Notes: generated from the letters alone by a model not told the origin. Positions 51,766-61,944 are shown, counted from the stretch's first letter. The stretch is 64,000 nucleotides of DNA from Halapricum desulfuricans (GCF_017094505.1 NZ_CP064787.1:930001-994000); one strand, 5' to 3'. Numbers and translations: made by a program.

Positions 51766-53268
51766 ATGTCAGCGGACGCGCCACAGGCATACGACGACCT
51801 CCTCGAAGCGTACCGCCGTGTCAGCAACGTCGAGTCGGCAGTCGGCGTCCTCTCGTGGGACCAGCAGGTGACGATGCCGGACGGCGGCGCGCCGGCCCGG
51901 AGCCGACAGCTCTCGACGCTGTCCGGACTCAAACACGAACTGCTGACCGACGACGACATCGCCGGCGCGCTCGAAACACTCGACGGCTCCGAACTAAGCG
52001 ATGAACAGCGGGCCGTCGTCCGCGAGATCCGACGCGAGCACGAGCGCGCCGCAGCGGTTCCACAGGCGCTGATCGAGCAGATAAGCGCGAAGTCGTCCGA
52101 GGCGCTCGAGGTCTGGGAGTCCGCGAGGGCCGACGCGGACTTCTCGCAGTTCGCGCCCGTGCTGGAGGACCTGGTCGAACTGCGCCGCGAGTACGCCGCC
52201 GCGATCGATCCCGACCGCGATCCCTACGCCGTCCTCTTCGAGGAATACGAACCCTATCTGGGCCTGGAGACGGCCGAACGGGTGCTCGAACGGCTCCGCG
52301 ACGAGTTAGTCCCGCTGATCGAGGCCGTCGGCGACAGCGACGTCACCCAGCCCGACCCCTTCGCGGACGGGACCTACTCCGAGCAGGCGCAGGAAGACCT
52401 CTCCCGGGAGATACTCACTCGGATCGGCTACGACTGGGACCGCGGGCGACTGGACACCTCAAGCCATCCGTTCACGTCCGGCAACCAGTTCGACTGCCGG
52501 GTCACCACGCGGTTTCTCGAGGACGATCCGCTGAGCGCGCTCACGGCGACGGTCCACGAGTTCGGTCACGCCTTCTACAATCTGGGCCTCCCACAGGACG
52601 ACTACGGAACGCCGCTGGGATCGTCACGGAACCTCAGCGTCCACGAGTCCCAGTCGCGCCTCTGGGAGAACCACGTCGGCCGCAGTCGTCCGTTCTGGGA
52701 GTCGATCGCCGACGACGTCCGCGCGGCCTTCGAGGGCGTCGAGGACGTCGACGGGGAGACGTTTTACCGGGCCGCAAATCGCGTCTACGACGACAACCTC
52801 ATCCGGGTCGACGCGGACGAGCTCACCTACCACATGCACATCGTCGTCCGCTTCGAGATCGAGCGCGACCTGATCAACGGCGAGCTGGACGTCGAAGACG
52901 TGCCCGAGGTCTGGAACGACAAGTACGAGCAGTATCTCGGGCTCCGGCCGGAAAACGACGCCGAGGGGGCGCTGCAGGACATCCACTGGAGCCACGGCAA
53001 CTTCGGGTACTTCCCGACGTACACGCTGGGTAGCGTTATGGCGGCCCAGCTCTACGCGGCCGCCGAGGACGACCTCGGTGACCTGGACGAATCGATCCGA
53101 GCCGGCGAGTTCGAGGGCCTCCAGGCGTGGCTCCGCGAGAACGTCCACCACCACGGCGCGCGATACACGACCGACGATCTCGTCGAGGTCGCGACCGGCG
53201 AGCCCTACACCGCCGACTACTTCCTCGAGTACGTGACCGAGAAGTACGGCGACCTCTACGAACTGTAG
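51766..53268 (+). CDS. Carboxypeptidase Taq, M32 family
   Basis: 500 residues, normal for M32. The zinc motif HEFGH lies in TATVHEFGHAFYN, and downstream VHESQSRLWENHVGRS supplies the third ligand and a conserved family motif. GVLSWDQQVTMPDGGAPAR at the N-terminus is also typical. The enzyme removes C-terminal residues from peptides in the cytoplasm. It converges with trkH. Confidence 0.95.
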   Translation: MSADAPQAYDDLLEAYRRVSNVESAVGVLSWDQQVTMPDGGAPARSRQLSTLSGLKHELLTDDDIAGALETLDGSELSDEQRAVVREIRREHERAAAVPQALIEQISAKSSEALEVWESARADADFSQFAPVLEDLVELRREYAAAIDPDRDPYAVLFEEYEPYLGLETAERVLERLRDELVPLIEAVGDSDVTQPDPFADGTYSEQAQEDLSREILTRIGYDWDRGRLDTSSHPFTSGNQFDCRVTTRFLEDDPLSALTATVHEFGHAFYNLGLPQDDYGTPLGSSRNLSVHESQSRLWENHVGRSRPFWESIADDVRAAFEGVEDVDGETFYRAANRVYDDNLIRVDADELTYHMHIVVRFEIERDLINGELDVEDVPEVWNDKYEQYLGLRPENDAEGALQDIHWSHGNFGYFPTYTLGSVMAAQLYAAAEDDLGDLDESIRAGEFEGLQAWLRENVHHHGARYTTDDLVEVATGEPYTADYFLEYVTEKYGDLYEL

Positions 53269-53306
53269 TCGCGGCCGATCGTTTTCTCGCCCGACGGCTG
53301 TCTCCT

Positions 53307-54842
53307 CTATCGCCAGTAGTTTGGCGTGAAGACGACCAGCACGGAGAGGATCTCGAGACGCCCGACCCACATCAGGCCGATCATGTAGAGTTTGGCCGGC
53401 GTCGAGAAGTCGAGGTAGCTGTCCATCGGGCCGACGATCCCGAATCCCGGACCGACGTTGCCCAGCGTCGCGATCGTGGCGCTCATCGCCTCCAGCGTCG
53501 AGAGGCCGCCGATCTCGGGGTTGGTCGCGCCTTCGATAAGGAGCAGGACCGTCGAGACCGCGAAGATGCCGATGAACACCAGGATGAACGTGATGACGCC
53601 CCGGAGCGTCTGCTCGTCGATGACGCCGCTGGCGGTTCGGACGGGCCGCACTGCTTCGGGATGGACCGTCGTGAACAGCTCTCGCAGGACCGAGCGCTCG
53701 ACGGCGTACCAGCGGATGATCTTGATCGAACCGGCGGCGGACCCCGCCGAGCCGCCGAGGAACATCGCAAACAGGAGCACGACCTGTGCGGTCGAGTCCC
53801 ATGTATTGAAATCCATGCTCGCGTAGCCGGTCGTCGTGACGATCGCGACGACCTGAAAGACCCCCTGCCGGACCGCGGTTTCGAGGTGGCCGGGGATCGG
53901 TCCGACCGCTTCGGGCGCAGTCGCGAGCCCGAGCCCCGTGAACAGCAGTCCGGCGACGAGAGCGCTGACGGCGACCATCGTCCCGAGGTAGCTCCGGAAC
54001 TCGGAGTTTCGGAACAGTTTCTCGGGCCGGCCGATCAGCGCGTACCAGAACAGCGCGAAGTTCGTCCCGGCGACGATCATGAAGGCGATCACGGCCCACT
54101 GGACGGCCGGCGAGAACGCCTCGACGCTCCGTGCCTCGGGAGAGAACCCGCCGGTCGGCAGCGTCGTCAGCGCGTGGGCGACGGCGTTGTACAGCCCCAT
54201 GTCGTCTGCCAGTCCGAGGAGGTGCAGCCCGTAGTAGACGACGGCTGCGGCGACCGTGAACCCGATGTAGATCAGCCAGAGGATCCGGGCCGTCTCCTGG
54301 ATCTTCGGTCGGAGTTTGTCGACGCTGACGCCCGGCGATTCCTCGCTGATCAGTCGCGCGCCGCCGACCGACAGTTCGGGCAAGATCGCGACCATCAACA
54401 CCAGGATCCCCATGCCGCCGAGCCACTGGGTGAGCTGTCGCCACAGCAGCATCGCGTGGCCGTGTTTCTCGACCGAGATGTCTCCGAGAAGCGTCGCACC
54501 GGTCGTCGTGAAGCCCGACATCGATTCGAACAGCGCGTTGACGGGATGAGCGACAGTCCCGACGTCGGCGATCAGGTAGGGCATGGTTCCGAGCACGGGA
54601 ACGGCCAGCCAGGTGAGACTGACCAGCAGAAACGCCTCCCGATGGCCCAGTTCGCGGTCCCCGCGGAGCCGCTCGAGCGCGCTCCCGAGCGCGAGCGCGA
54701 CTACGATCGTCGCCAGGAACGGCAGCGGATCGTTCCCATACAGCAGGGCGACAGCCAGCGGGAGCACGAGCGGGATCGAGAGGTACTTGAAGACGCTCCC
54801 GACAAGCCCGACGCTCACCCGCCAGTCGACGACAGTGGCCAT
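53307..54842 (-). CDS. trkH: TrkH-family potassium uptake membrane subunit
   Basis: 511 residues from ATG 54842 (MATVVDWRVSVGLVG). Four pore-loop repeats are visible: SMSGFTTTGATLLGD, LTTLPTGGFSPEAR, VAIVTTTGYASMDF and TIATLGNVGPGFG, as expected of the K+-selectivity filter of TrkH/KtrB. It would work with a cytoplasmic TrkA partner, not seen in the window. High cytoplasmic potassium is the main osmotic strategy of haloarchaea. Confidence 0.94.
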   Translation of the reverse strand: MATVVDWRVSVGLVGSVFKYLSIPLVLPLAVALLYGNDPLPFLATIVVALALGSALERLRGDRELGHREAFLLVSLTWLAVPVLGTMPYLIADVGTVAHPVNALFESMSGFTTTGATLLGDISVEKHGHAMLLWRQLTQWLGGMGILVLMVAILPELSVGGARLISEESPGVSVDKLRPKIQETARILWLIYIGFTVAAAVVYYGLHLLGLADDMGLYNAVAHALTTLPTGGFSPEARSVEAFSPAVQWAVIAFMIVAGTNFALFWYALIGRPEKLFRNSEFRSYLGTMVAVSALVAGLLFTGLGLATAPEAVGPIPGHLETAVRQGVFQVVAIVTTTGYASMDFNTWDSTAQVVLLFAMFLGGSAGSAAGSIKIIRWYAVERSVLRELFTTVHPEAVRPVRTASGVIDEQTLRGVITFILVFIGIFAVSTVLLLIEGATNPEIGGLSTLEAMSATIATLGNVGPGFGIVGPMDSYLDFSTPAKLYMIGLMWVGRLEILSVLVVFTPNYWR

Positions 54843-55002
54843 ACGGTATCTGGCAACGACAGACCACATATGCGCTTCGGCCTGCGGGCTGCCTGTCAAC
54901 CGTCCCGTGCACGATTGCACAGCGCTGGAGAATAACAACTGATGGTGATCATCGTACGTTGTCGCAGAAATTCCGGCACGGTGTCGTGCCGACCCACACC
55001 GA

Positions 55003-55533
55003 TTACGCGATCAGCAGCTCTTCGCCCCGTTCGACCTTGATGCGACACGGCGGGGTGATCTTGTTGTAGGCACGGCGGTAGGCTTCCTTGACGGCGTCGG
55101 CCTGCTCGACGTCACAGTAGGCCGTGAACAGGCGCTCGCCCTTCTGGATCCGGGCGGCTGTGCCGACGATCTTCCCGAAGGCCTGGCGCATCCCGTCGGA
55201 GACACGGTCGGCCCCGGCTCCGGTCGCCTGCTTGTTCTCGCGGATGACCTGGTGGGGGAACTTCCGGAGGACCATCTTGTAGTTGCCCTCGCCGAGCTCC
55301 TTGATCAGGTGACGGTTGGCCGACAGGCGGGCGGCCTCGAGCGCGCCGTGGCGCAGCTGGACTTCCTCTTCGACGATGAGGCTGATCTGGACGGGGTAAT
55401 CTTCCGGCTCAGTGTCCTTGTCGCCCATCTGGTGCTGTGCGATCTTCGAACCGGGGATACCCGTGATGTACTCGCGTCGAGTATAGGCGGGCTTGTCGAT
55501 GTCCCGGTACATCGAGGCTGGTTTGTCCGACAT
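55003..55533 (-). CDS. rpl10e: 50S ribosomal protein L10e (uL16)
   Basis: 176 residues from ATG 55533 ([20 protein letters not shown]). Family segments include [41 protein letters not shown] and [19 protein letters not shown]. uL16 lies near the tRNA binding sites of the large subunit. It stands alone, away from other ribosomal genes, as often in haloarchaea. Confidence 0.97.
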   Translation of the reverse strand: MSDKPASMYRDIDKPAYTRREYITGIPGSKIAQHQMGDKDTEPEDYPVQISLIVEEEVQLRHGALEAARLSANRHLIKELGEGNYKMVLRKFPHQVIRENKQATGAGADRVSDGMRQAFGKIVGTAARIQKGERLFTAYCDVEQADAVKEAYRRAYNKITPPCRIKVERGEELLIA

Positions 55534-55693
55534 AGGTACTCTTGGCGAATACGTGGCCCAGCGTCGGGATAAGGGCTTCGAACGCCGATGAATAGTGCGT
55601 GTCTCTCCCACGGGGGAGTACCACGCGGAAACGGGCTTGGTAACACCGGCGTCACTGGGCCGCTTTTCAGGCCAGCGAGCGTACGAAGGTACG

Positions 55694-56692
55694 ATGAACA
55701 TGCTCGTTGACGGCGAGTGGCGGACAGACGCCTACCGGGCGACCAACGAGGACGGTGAGTTCGAGCGCCAGGAGACGGCGTTCCGTGACTGGGTCCGCGA
55801 CGATCCAGACGCGCGGTTCCAGCCCGAGGCCGGCCGGTATCACCTGTACGTCTCCTATGCCTGTCCGTGGGCTCACCGGACGCTGATCGCGCGGAAACTG
55901 CTCGGACTCGAGGACGCCATCAGCGTCGACGTAGTCGATCCCTACCGGGGAGCGGACGGCTGGCAGTTCACGCCCGAAAAGGACGGCTGTACCGAGGACT
56001 CGCTGTACGACTCGGACTACCTGCGGGAACTCTATGTGAGGGCTGACCCCGAGATGACTGGTCGGGTGACGGTCCCCGTGCTCTGGGACACACGCGAGGA
56101 GACGATCGTCAACAACGAATCCAGAGAGATCCTGCGGATGCTCGACACCGAGTTCGACGACGTCGCGGACCGTGACGTCGATCTCTATCCGGAGGGCTAC
56201 CGCGAGGAGATCGACCGGATCATCGACGAGATATACGAACCGATCAACAACGGTGTCTACCGCGCCGGATTCGCCGACTCACAGGCCGCCTACGACCGGG
56301 CCGTCGAGGAGCTGTTCGACGCCCTCGATCGCTGGGACTCGGTGCTCGCCGATCAGCGTTATCTCGCCGGCGACCGCCTGACTGAAGCCGATGTCTGTCT
56401 GTTCACGACACTCGTTCGTTTCGACGAGGTGTATCACACGCACTTCATGTGCAATCAGCGGCTGATCCGCGAGTACGACAACCTCTGGCCGTATCTTCGG
56501 GACGTGTACACAACCGGAGATCTATCCGAGACGGTGCACATGGATCACATCAAAGAGCACTACTACACGACCCACCCCGAGGTCAGCCCGAAGCGAATCG
56601 TCCCGAAAGGCCCCGATCCGGACTTCGAGAGCCCCCACGACCGGGACGAGCTGGCGGGCGGGCCGCCGTCGGAAGCCCCGGCCCAGCGCTAG
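55694..56692 (+). CDS. Glutathionyl-hydroquinone reductase-like protein (Xi-class GST)
   Basis: 332 residues from ATG 55694 ([20 protein letters not shown]). The thioredoxin-like half has the catalytic cysteine in [19 protein letters not shown]; the helical half has [20 protein letters not shown] and [20 protein letters not shown], all typical of YqjG/Xi-class proteins. The family reduces glutathionyl-hydroquinones. Haloarchaea mostly use gamma-glutamylcysteine instead of glutathione, so the natural thiol may differ. Its stop overlaps that of the convergent small gene by four bases. Confidence 0.92.
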   Translation: MNMLVDGEWRTDAYRATNEDGEFERQETAFRDWVRDDPDARFQPEAGRYHLYVSYACPWAHRTLIARKLLGLEDAISVDVVDPYRGADGWQFTPEKDGCTEDSLYDSDYLRELYVRADPEMTGRVTVPVLWDTREETIVNNESREILRMLDTEFDDVADRDVDLYPEGYREEIDRIIDEIYEPINNGVYRAGFADSQAAYDRAVEELFDALDRWDSVLADQRYLAGDRLTEADVCLFTTLVRFDEVYHTHFMCNQRLIREYDNLWPYLRDVYTTGDLSETVHMDHIKEHYYTTHPEVSPKRIVPKGPDPDFESPHDRDELAGGPPSEAPAQR

Positions 56693-56952
56693 CCCAGCAG
56701 CGCGAACGCCATCAACAGCCCGAAGTACAGCACGACGAGCACGCCGACGGCGGCGATTCGATACCGTCGAAGCGGTTCGGCTTCGGCCTCGTAGGCGGAT
56801 TCGAAGGCCTCACGCTGGGCTTCGTCGAGACGGTCAGGGTGGTCGAGCCCGCGATGCAGCGCCAGCAGCCGCCGTTCGGAGAACGGCCGTCCGCAGTCGG
56901 GACACTCGTAGACCGGCTCGCCGGGCGGGACGTCGTAGGTTTCACCGGCCAT
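56689..56952 (-). CDS. C2H2 zinc-finger protein with membrane anchor
   Basis: 87 residues. The N-terminal VYECPDCGRPFSERRLLALH and RGLDH form a classical C2H2 finger; the C-terminal RYRIAAVGVLVVLYFGLLMA is a membrane segment. Such finger-plus-anchor proteins are widespread in haloarchaea but have no known function. The last four bases overlap the end of the GST-like gene on the other strand. Confidence 0.8.
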   Translation of the reverse strand: MAGETYDVPPGEPVYECPDCGRPFSERRLLALHRGLDHPDRLDEAQREAFESAYEAEAEPLRRYRIAAVGVLVVLYFGLLMAFALLG

Positions 56953-57085
56953 CTATAGCTTCGCTTCGCACGAGTACAGCAAGAATGTCTCGGTGTGCCG
57001 TCTCGCTTTGGCGTCGAACCGTCCGGACGCTTCCGGCGGCCGGTCCGGAAGCTATTCACCGGCAGGACACGCAAGCGTGAGACAC

Positions 57086-58471
57086 ATGGGGAGTCGTCGG
57101 TCTCACCGCCGATACGGCCGAGTCACCGGCATACTCGGATTGGTCGTCGTGTCGACCGGATCTGCCGCGGCGCACGGCGCGGCGCTGGGAGCCAGCAGTC
57201 AAGAAACGGTCGCCGTCCCGACGTGGCTGTTTCTGGTGACCGGCGGCGCGGCGATCGGGGCGTCGTTTCTGCTCGCCTCGCTGGTCACCGACCGGGCGCT
57301 CATCGCCGCGGTCCACGACTGGCGACGACGGGTTCTGATCCCCGGCGAATCGCTGCTGGCGTCGGTCCTGTCTCTCGTCGGCGTCGTCGGGTTGCTCTGG
57401 GTGTTCGTCGTCGGCGTCGTCGGCCCGCAGCGAGGCGCTTCGAACGCGGCAGTTTTGCTGGTGTGGGTCGGCTGGTGGGCCGGGTTCACGATGTCGACGT
57501 ACCTCGTCGGCTCGGTCTGGCCCGCCCTCAATCCCTGGCGGACGGTCGCGGACTCGCTCCCGTCGCTGGACCGGCTCTACCCGGACCGACTCGGCGCGTG
57601 GCCGAGCGTCGTCGGTCTGCTCGCGCTGATCTGGATCGAAGTCGTCAGCCCGGTCGCCGGCGACCCGCGGACGCTCGCGGCCGTCGTCGCTGGATACACC
57701 GTTGTCACTCTGTCGGGCGCGATCGCTTACGGCCCGGACCGGTGGTTCGAGACGGTCGATCCGATCGCTCGCGTCTTCCGGTATTACGGACGGCTCGCGC
57801 CGCTGTCTCGCGAGGGCGGTTCGATCAGGCTCCGGCTGCCCGGGACCGCGCTCTCCGAGACGCGACTGGTCGACGGGTTCGACGAGGTCGGGTTCGTCAT
57901 CGCGCTGGTGTGGGCGACGACCTACGACGGGTTCGTCGCGACGCCGGCCTGGGAGTCGGCCGCGACACCGATCGTCGATGCGGGCGTCCCGCCGCTCCTG
58001 TTGTATCTCGTCGTACTTGTGGCCGGGTATCTGCTGTTCGTCGGCGTCTACCTGCTCGGGACGCGCTACAGCCGACGGCTCGCCGGGACGTACCTCTCGA
58101 CGGCGACGCTCGCCCGCCGGTTCGCCCCGCCGCTGCTCGCGATCGCGGCCGGCTATCACCTCGCACACTACCTCGAGTACTTCCTGTCGCTGGCCCCGTC
58201 TCTGGTCGCGACCGCGACGACGCCGCTGGCGCTCCGTGAGAGCGTTCCGGTGCTCGTCCTGCCCGGCTGGTTCGACGCCGTCGCGCTGGCGAGCGTCCTG
58301 CTCGGACACGTCCTGGCTATCTGGACCGCCCACGCCGTCGCGTTCGACAGTTTCCCCGGCCGACTGCAGGCGATCCGCAGCCAGTACCCCTACACCGTCG
58401 TGATGGTCCTCTATACGGTCTCGAGCCTGTTCATCGTCTCGCAACCGACCGTCGAACCGCCGTTCGTGTGA
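57086..58471 (+). CDS. Polytopic membrane protein of unknown function
   Basis: 461 residues from ATG 57086 (MGSRRSHRRYGRVTG) with about ten membrane segments. The first may act as a signal sequence ending SAAAHGAAL; notable later segments are WVGWWAGFTMSTYLVGSVWP, then NPWRTVAD, and GYHLAHYLEYFLSL with several histidines. Related archaeal and actinobacterial proteins have been annotated as fenitrothion hydrolase-like; I see no hydrolase motif and would not use that name. The His-rich helices could bind metal. Confidence 0.75.
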   Translation: MGSRRSHRRYGRVTGILGLVVVSTGSAAAHGAALGASSQETVAVPTWLFLVTGGAAIGASFLLASLVTDRALIAAVHDWRRRVLIPGESLLASVLSLVGVVGLLWVFVVGVVGPQRGASNAAVLLVWVGWWAGFTMSTYLVGSVWPALNPWRTVADSLPSLDRLYPDRLGAWPSVVGLLALIWIEVVSPVAGDPRTLAAVVAGYTVVTLSGAIAYGPDRWFETVDPIARVFRYYGRLAPLSREGGSIRLRLPGTALSETRLVDGFDEVGFVIALVWATTYDGFVATPAWESAATPIVDAGVPPLLLYLVVLVAGYLLFVGVYLLGTRYSRRLAGTYLSTATLARRFAPPLLAIAAGYHLAHYLEYFLSLAPSLVATATTPLALRESVPVLVLPGWFDAVALASVLLGHVLAIWTAHAVAFDSFPGRLQAIRSQYPYTVVMVLYTVSSLFIVSQPTVEPPFV

Positions 58472-58509
58472 CGGTCACTTTCAAGTCGTTCAGGCGCGAG
58501 CCTCCGGGT

Positions 58510-58971
58510 ATGAGCGCAGACGCCGGGATCTACGCGCGTGAATCGACCGTTCTCGGCCGCCACGTCCAGATCGGCGTCGCGGGCGAGCGCGTCCTCGCGG
58601 TCTCGTTTCCCGACCGACCGGACGAACAGGCCGAAAGTGATCACTCGTTGCTCGACCGTATCGAGGCCTATCTCGGCGGGGAACGCGACGACTTCGCGGA
58701 CGTGACGGTCGCGCTGACTGTCCCGACTGACCGGCGATCAGTTCTGGAGACGCTCCGTGAGATCCCCTACGGCAATGCGGTGACCGTCGAGCAACTGACG
58801 CGGATGACAGCCGGGCTCGATCCCGAGAGTGACGGGGACAGAGAAACCGTCAGGACGGCCCTCGCCGAGAACCCCGCGCCGCTGTTGCTCCCCGATCACC
58901 GGGTGCGCGACGGGCCGTCGGGAGCCCCGAGCGACGTGGCCGACCAGCTCCGTCGGGTCGAAGGACTGTGA
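58510..58971 (+). CDS. Alkyltransferase-like (MGMT-family) protein lacking the acceptor cysteine
   Basis: 153 residues from ATG 58510. The C-terminal domain has the MGMT signature IPYGNAVTVEQL and then PAPLLLPDHRVRDGPSGAP, where functional O6-methylguanine-DNA methyltransferases have PCHRV. Asp129 thus replaces the alkyl-acceptor cysteine. The helix-turn-helix (TVEQLTRMTAGLD) remains. Alkyltransferase-like proteins with such changes bind O6-alkylguanine and pass it to nucleotide excision repair; that role is inferred. It lies 38 bases downstream of the membrane protein gene. Confidence 0.85.
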   Translation: MSADAGIYARESTVLGRHVQIGVAGERVLAVSFPDRPDEQAESDHSLLDRIEAYLGGERDDFADVTVALTVPTDRRSVLETLREIPYGNAVTVEQLTRMTAGLDPESDGDRETVRTALAENPAPLLLPDHRVRDGPSGAPSDVADQLRRVEGL

Positions 58972-58989
58972 GACCGGTCGCCGGAGTCG

Positions 58990-59766
58990 CTACGACAGCC
59001 CCTCGTGAACGACAAGCTCCAGCGCGTTGACCACGTAGTGGGCGACGACGACCACCAGGAGACTCCCCGAGAGGACGAACGCGCTCGCGAGGACGAGGCC
59101 AAGCACGCCGGTCACGGCGATCCCGACGCGACCTTGCGCGCCGTGGCCCAGTCCGAAGGCGATCGAAGAGCCGACGACCAGCGGCCACGGCGAGATGTCG
59201 AACCCGACCGCGACGACGCCGATCGCGGCCGCCCGAAAGAGGAGTTCCTCGACGACGGCGACGGTCGGGAGAACGAGCGCGAGCAGGACGAGCCAGCCGC
59301 CGGGCGAGTCGGGCGCGAGCGTCGACCTGAGACGTTCGTCGTACTCGAGACCCGCCACGTCGAGCACGCGGGCACTGGTCTCGTTGGCCACCCAGAGACC
59401 GACGCCGAGCGCGAGTCCCCACAGAACCGCTCGCACAGTGATCGCCTCGACACCGAGGCCGAACGCTTCCGGGGGAATCGAAAACGCGACCGCAGCGCCG
59501 ACGACGACGGCGGCGAACAGCCCCTGGGTGGCTGCGACGTTGGCCAGCAGCGACGCCGTCGATAGCTCGGTAACTTGCGGATGGACGATCCGGGTGCGGG
59601 CCGACGGTCGAGATCCGACACCGGGATCGACGCCGACCGGCGTGAACCGCCAGTCGACTGTCGGCGGGTCACGAACCGTTCGGGCCGAGAGCCACGCGAG
59701 AACGAGAAACGCCGTCAGAACGAGGCCAGTGAGCCCGACGAAGGCGGCCCACTGGGGGTCGGACAT
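58990..59766 (-). CDS. CPBP-family intramembrane metalloprotease (second copy)
   Basis: 258 residues with about seven membrane segments. The signature VVEELLFRAAAIGVVAV (EExxxR), then SIAFGLGHGAQG with the zinc His and VVVAHYVVNALELVVH, is intact. The start codon directly follows the LonB stop with no gap, so both membrane proteases are likely made from one transcript. Confidence 0.9.
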   Translation of the reverse strand: MSDPQWAAFVGLTGLVLTAFLVLAWLSARTVRDPPTVDWRFTPVGVDPGVGSRPSARTRIVHPQVTELSTASLLANVAATQGLFAAVVVGAAVAFSIPPEAFGLGVEAITVRAVLWGLALGVGLWVANETSARVLDVAGLEYDERLRSTLAPDSPGGWLVLLALVLPTVAVVEELLFRAAAIGVVAVGFDISPWPLVVGSSIAFGLGHGAQGRVGIAVTGVLGLVLASAFVLSGSLLVVVVAHYVVNALELVVHEGLS

Positions 59767-61944
59767 CTACTGGGGGCTGGGCGAGCTGCGGCCGACCTGC
59801 CGATCCAGCGCCTTGCCGGTGATCGAGCGTAGCCGATCGACCAGCGAGTCCTTCTCGGGTTCGCCGGCCAGCGCGACTTCGAGCACCTCGGAGAGGTGCT
59901 GGACGGGGATAATCTCGATCTGGTCTTTGTACTCGTCTTCGATCATCACGTCCTGTTCGTTGGCCGCGGGGATGATGATCCGGTCGATGCCGGACTTGGC
60001 CGCGGCCTCGATCTTGTGGGTGACGCCGCCGACCGGCAGCACGTCCCCGCGCACGGACAGCGAGCCGGTCATCGCGACGTCCTGCTCGACGGGGATGTCT
60101 TCCAGCGCGGAGATTACGGCCGTCGCCACGGTGACGGAGGCCGAGTCACCCTCGACGCCCTCGTAGGACTGGACGAACTGGATGTGGATGTCCTTCTCGG
60201 AGATGTCCTCGTCGCTGAACTTCTTGATGATCGCGCTGACGTTCTGGACCGCCTCCTCGGCGATCTCCTGCAGCTTCCCGGTCGCGATCACTTCGCCGGG
60301 GCCCTGACTGGGCGTCACCTCGGCCATGACCGGCATGACGATTCCGCTGTCTTCGCCCATCACGGCCAGGCCGTTGACGCGGCCGACCACGCTGCCGTCA
60401 CTGACGGTCAGCTCGTAGTCCTTGCGCCGTTCGATGTAGTTGTCCGCGAGCTGCTGCTCGATCGAGCGCGAGCGTCGCTTGGCCTGCAGGACGTCCTCGC
60501 GTTCGGTGAACTCCTTGTCCTCCGCGCGAGCGATGTCGCCGGCGACGCGGACCAGCCCGCCGAGGTCTCGGAGTTTGAGCGTGAGGTGCTCCTTCCGGCC
60601 GGACCGACGCTGGGCCTCGAGGATGATCTCCTCGACGGCCTCCCGGGTGAAGTGGGGCAGGCGGCCGTCCTTCTCGACTTCCTGGGCGACGAACCTGGCG
60701 TACTTGCGTCGCATCTCCGGGTCGTCTTCGATCGTGTCGTCCATGTACACCTCGTACCCGTACCCCTTGATACGGGAGCGCAGGGCGGGGTGCATGTTCT
60801 CCATCGCGTCGAGGTTGCCCGCCGCGACCATGATGAAGTCCGTCGGGACGGGCTCGGTCTGGACCATCGCGCCCGAGGAGCGCTCGGACTGGCCGGTGAT
60901 CGAGAACTCGCCCTCCTGGATCGCGGTCATCAGCTTCTGCTGGGACCGGATGTCCAGCGTGTTCATCTCGTCGATGAACAGCACGCCCTTGTTGGCCTTG
61001 TGGATCGCGCCGGCCTCGACGCGGTCGTGGCTGGGCGTCTCCATGCCGCCGGACTGGAAGGGGTCGTGGCGGACGTCGCCCAGCAGTGCCCCGGCGTGCG
61101 CGCCGGTCGCGTCCTCGAAGGGAGCGACCTGCTGGCTGGCGTTGTTGACCAGCAGGTTCGGAATCATCGCGTCCGAACCGCGGTTCAGATAGCGAAAGAC
61201 CAGGAAGACGATCCCGGCCGCGAGAATGCCCAGCAGGATACTCCGGGCGAAAAACAGCGCGTACCCGATGATCGCGATGATGATGATCCACATCAGGAAC
61301 GACCGCATCTGGTTGCGCTTGCGGGCCTCCTCCTTGTGGGCGTCGACGATCTGTTCGCCCTTGCCCGCCGGCACGGTGCGGACCTTCGGCTCGTTGCCGT
61401 CGTCGGGGTTGTGATAGACCAGCACGTCCTGCAGGTCTTCCTTGGGCAACAGCTGGCTCATCGCTTTCGCCAGCATCGACTTGCCGGTCCCGGGCGAGCC
61501 GATCATCATCACGTGGCGGCGCTGCTTGGCCGCCTTCTTGACGATGTCGCGGGCGTGGTCCTGACCGATCACCTGATCGACCAGCCGGTCGGGGACCTCG
61601 ATCTCCTCGGTCGTCCCGATCTCGAGTCCGCCCAGCAGACCGTCCGCGTCGTCCTCGACTGTCGTCTCGTCGCCCTCGACGGAAACGCCGCTACCAAGAT
61701 CGGTCTCCGTCGCGTCCCCGCCGTCGGCCGGCTCATCGACTGCCGAGTCTCCGGTCACGACGTCGTCGGCCGGTTCGTCTGCCGCTGGTTCGACCTCGTC
61801 GGTGGTCGATTCGACTGTCTCGTCGTCGCCCGCCCGAGGGGACGACGCCTCGGTCTCGTCGTCGACGGCCCGTTCCGACTCGCTTTCGGCAGACGTCGTG
61901 CCGTCTTCGTCGGGGGTACCGTCAGTGTCTGTATGTTCGCTCAT
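59767..61944 (-). CDS. lonB: Archaeal membrane-anchored Lon protease (LonB)
   Basis: 725 residues from ATG 61944 (MSEHTDTDGTPDEDG). A 100-residue very acidic N-terminus precedes the AAA+ domain: Walker A MMIGSPGTGKSMLAK (about 147-160), Walker B GVLFIDEMNTL (about 320-330). Two membrane segments inserted between them (about 213-252) anchor it to the membrane, typical of LonB. The C-terminal protease has the Ser601 (EGDSASVTVA) and Lys644 (THKIEAAAK) dyad. LonB is essential in Haloferax, where it degrades phytoene synthase among other targets. Confidence 0.97.
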   Translation of the reverse strand: MSEHTDTDGTPDEDGTTSAESESERAVDDETEASSPRAGDDETVESTTDEVEPAADEPADDVVTGDSAVDEPADGGDATETDLGSGVSVEGDETTVEDDADGLLGGLEIGTTEEIEVPDRLVDQVIGQDHARDIVKKAAKQRRHVMMIGSPGTGKSMLAKAMSQLLPKEDLQDVLVYHNPDDGNEPKVRTVPAGKGEQIVDAHKEEARKRNQMRSFLMWIIIIAIIGYALFFARSILLGILAAGIVFLVFRYLNRGSDAMIPNLLVNNASQQVAPFEDATGAHAGALLGDVRHDPFQSGGMETPSHDRVEAGAIHKANKGVLFIDEMNTLDIRSQQKLMTAIQEGEFSITGQSERSSGAMVQTEPVPTDFIMVAAGNLDAMENMHPALRSRIKGYGYEVYMDDTIEDDPEMRRKYARFVAQEVEKDGRLPHFTREAVEEIILEAQRRSGRKEHLTLKLRDLGGLVRVAGDIARAEDKEFTEREDVLQAKRRSRSIEQQLADNYIERRKDYELTVSDGSVVGRVNGLAVMGEDSGIVMPVMAEVTPSQGPGEVIATGKLQEIAEEAVQNVSAIIKKFSDEDISEKDIHIQFVQSYEGVEGDSASVTVATAVISALEDIPVEQDVAMTGSLSVRGDVLPVGGVTHKIEAAAKSGIDRIIIPAANEQDVMIEDEYKDQIEIIPVQHLSEVLEVALAGEPEKDSLVDRLRSITGKALDRQVGRSSPSPQ

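Noticed and set aside
52624-54912. 762-codon minus-strand frame across trkH and the carboxypeptidase
   Set aside because: It runs antisense to the carboxypeptidase and out of frame with trkH; composition is arginine-rich and unlike any family.
58510-58971. Functional O6-methylguanine-DNA methyltransferase
   Set aside because: The acceptor cysteine is replaced by aspartate, so the usual name would mislead.
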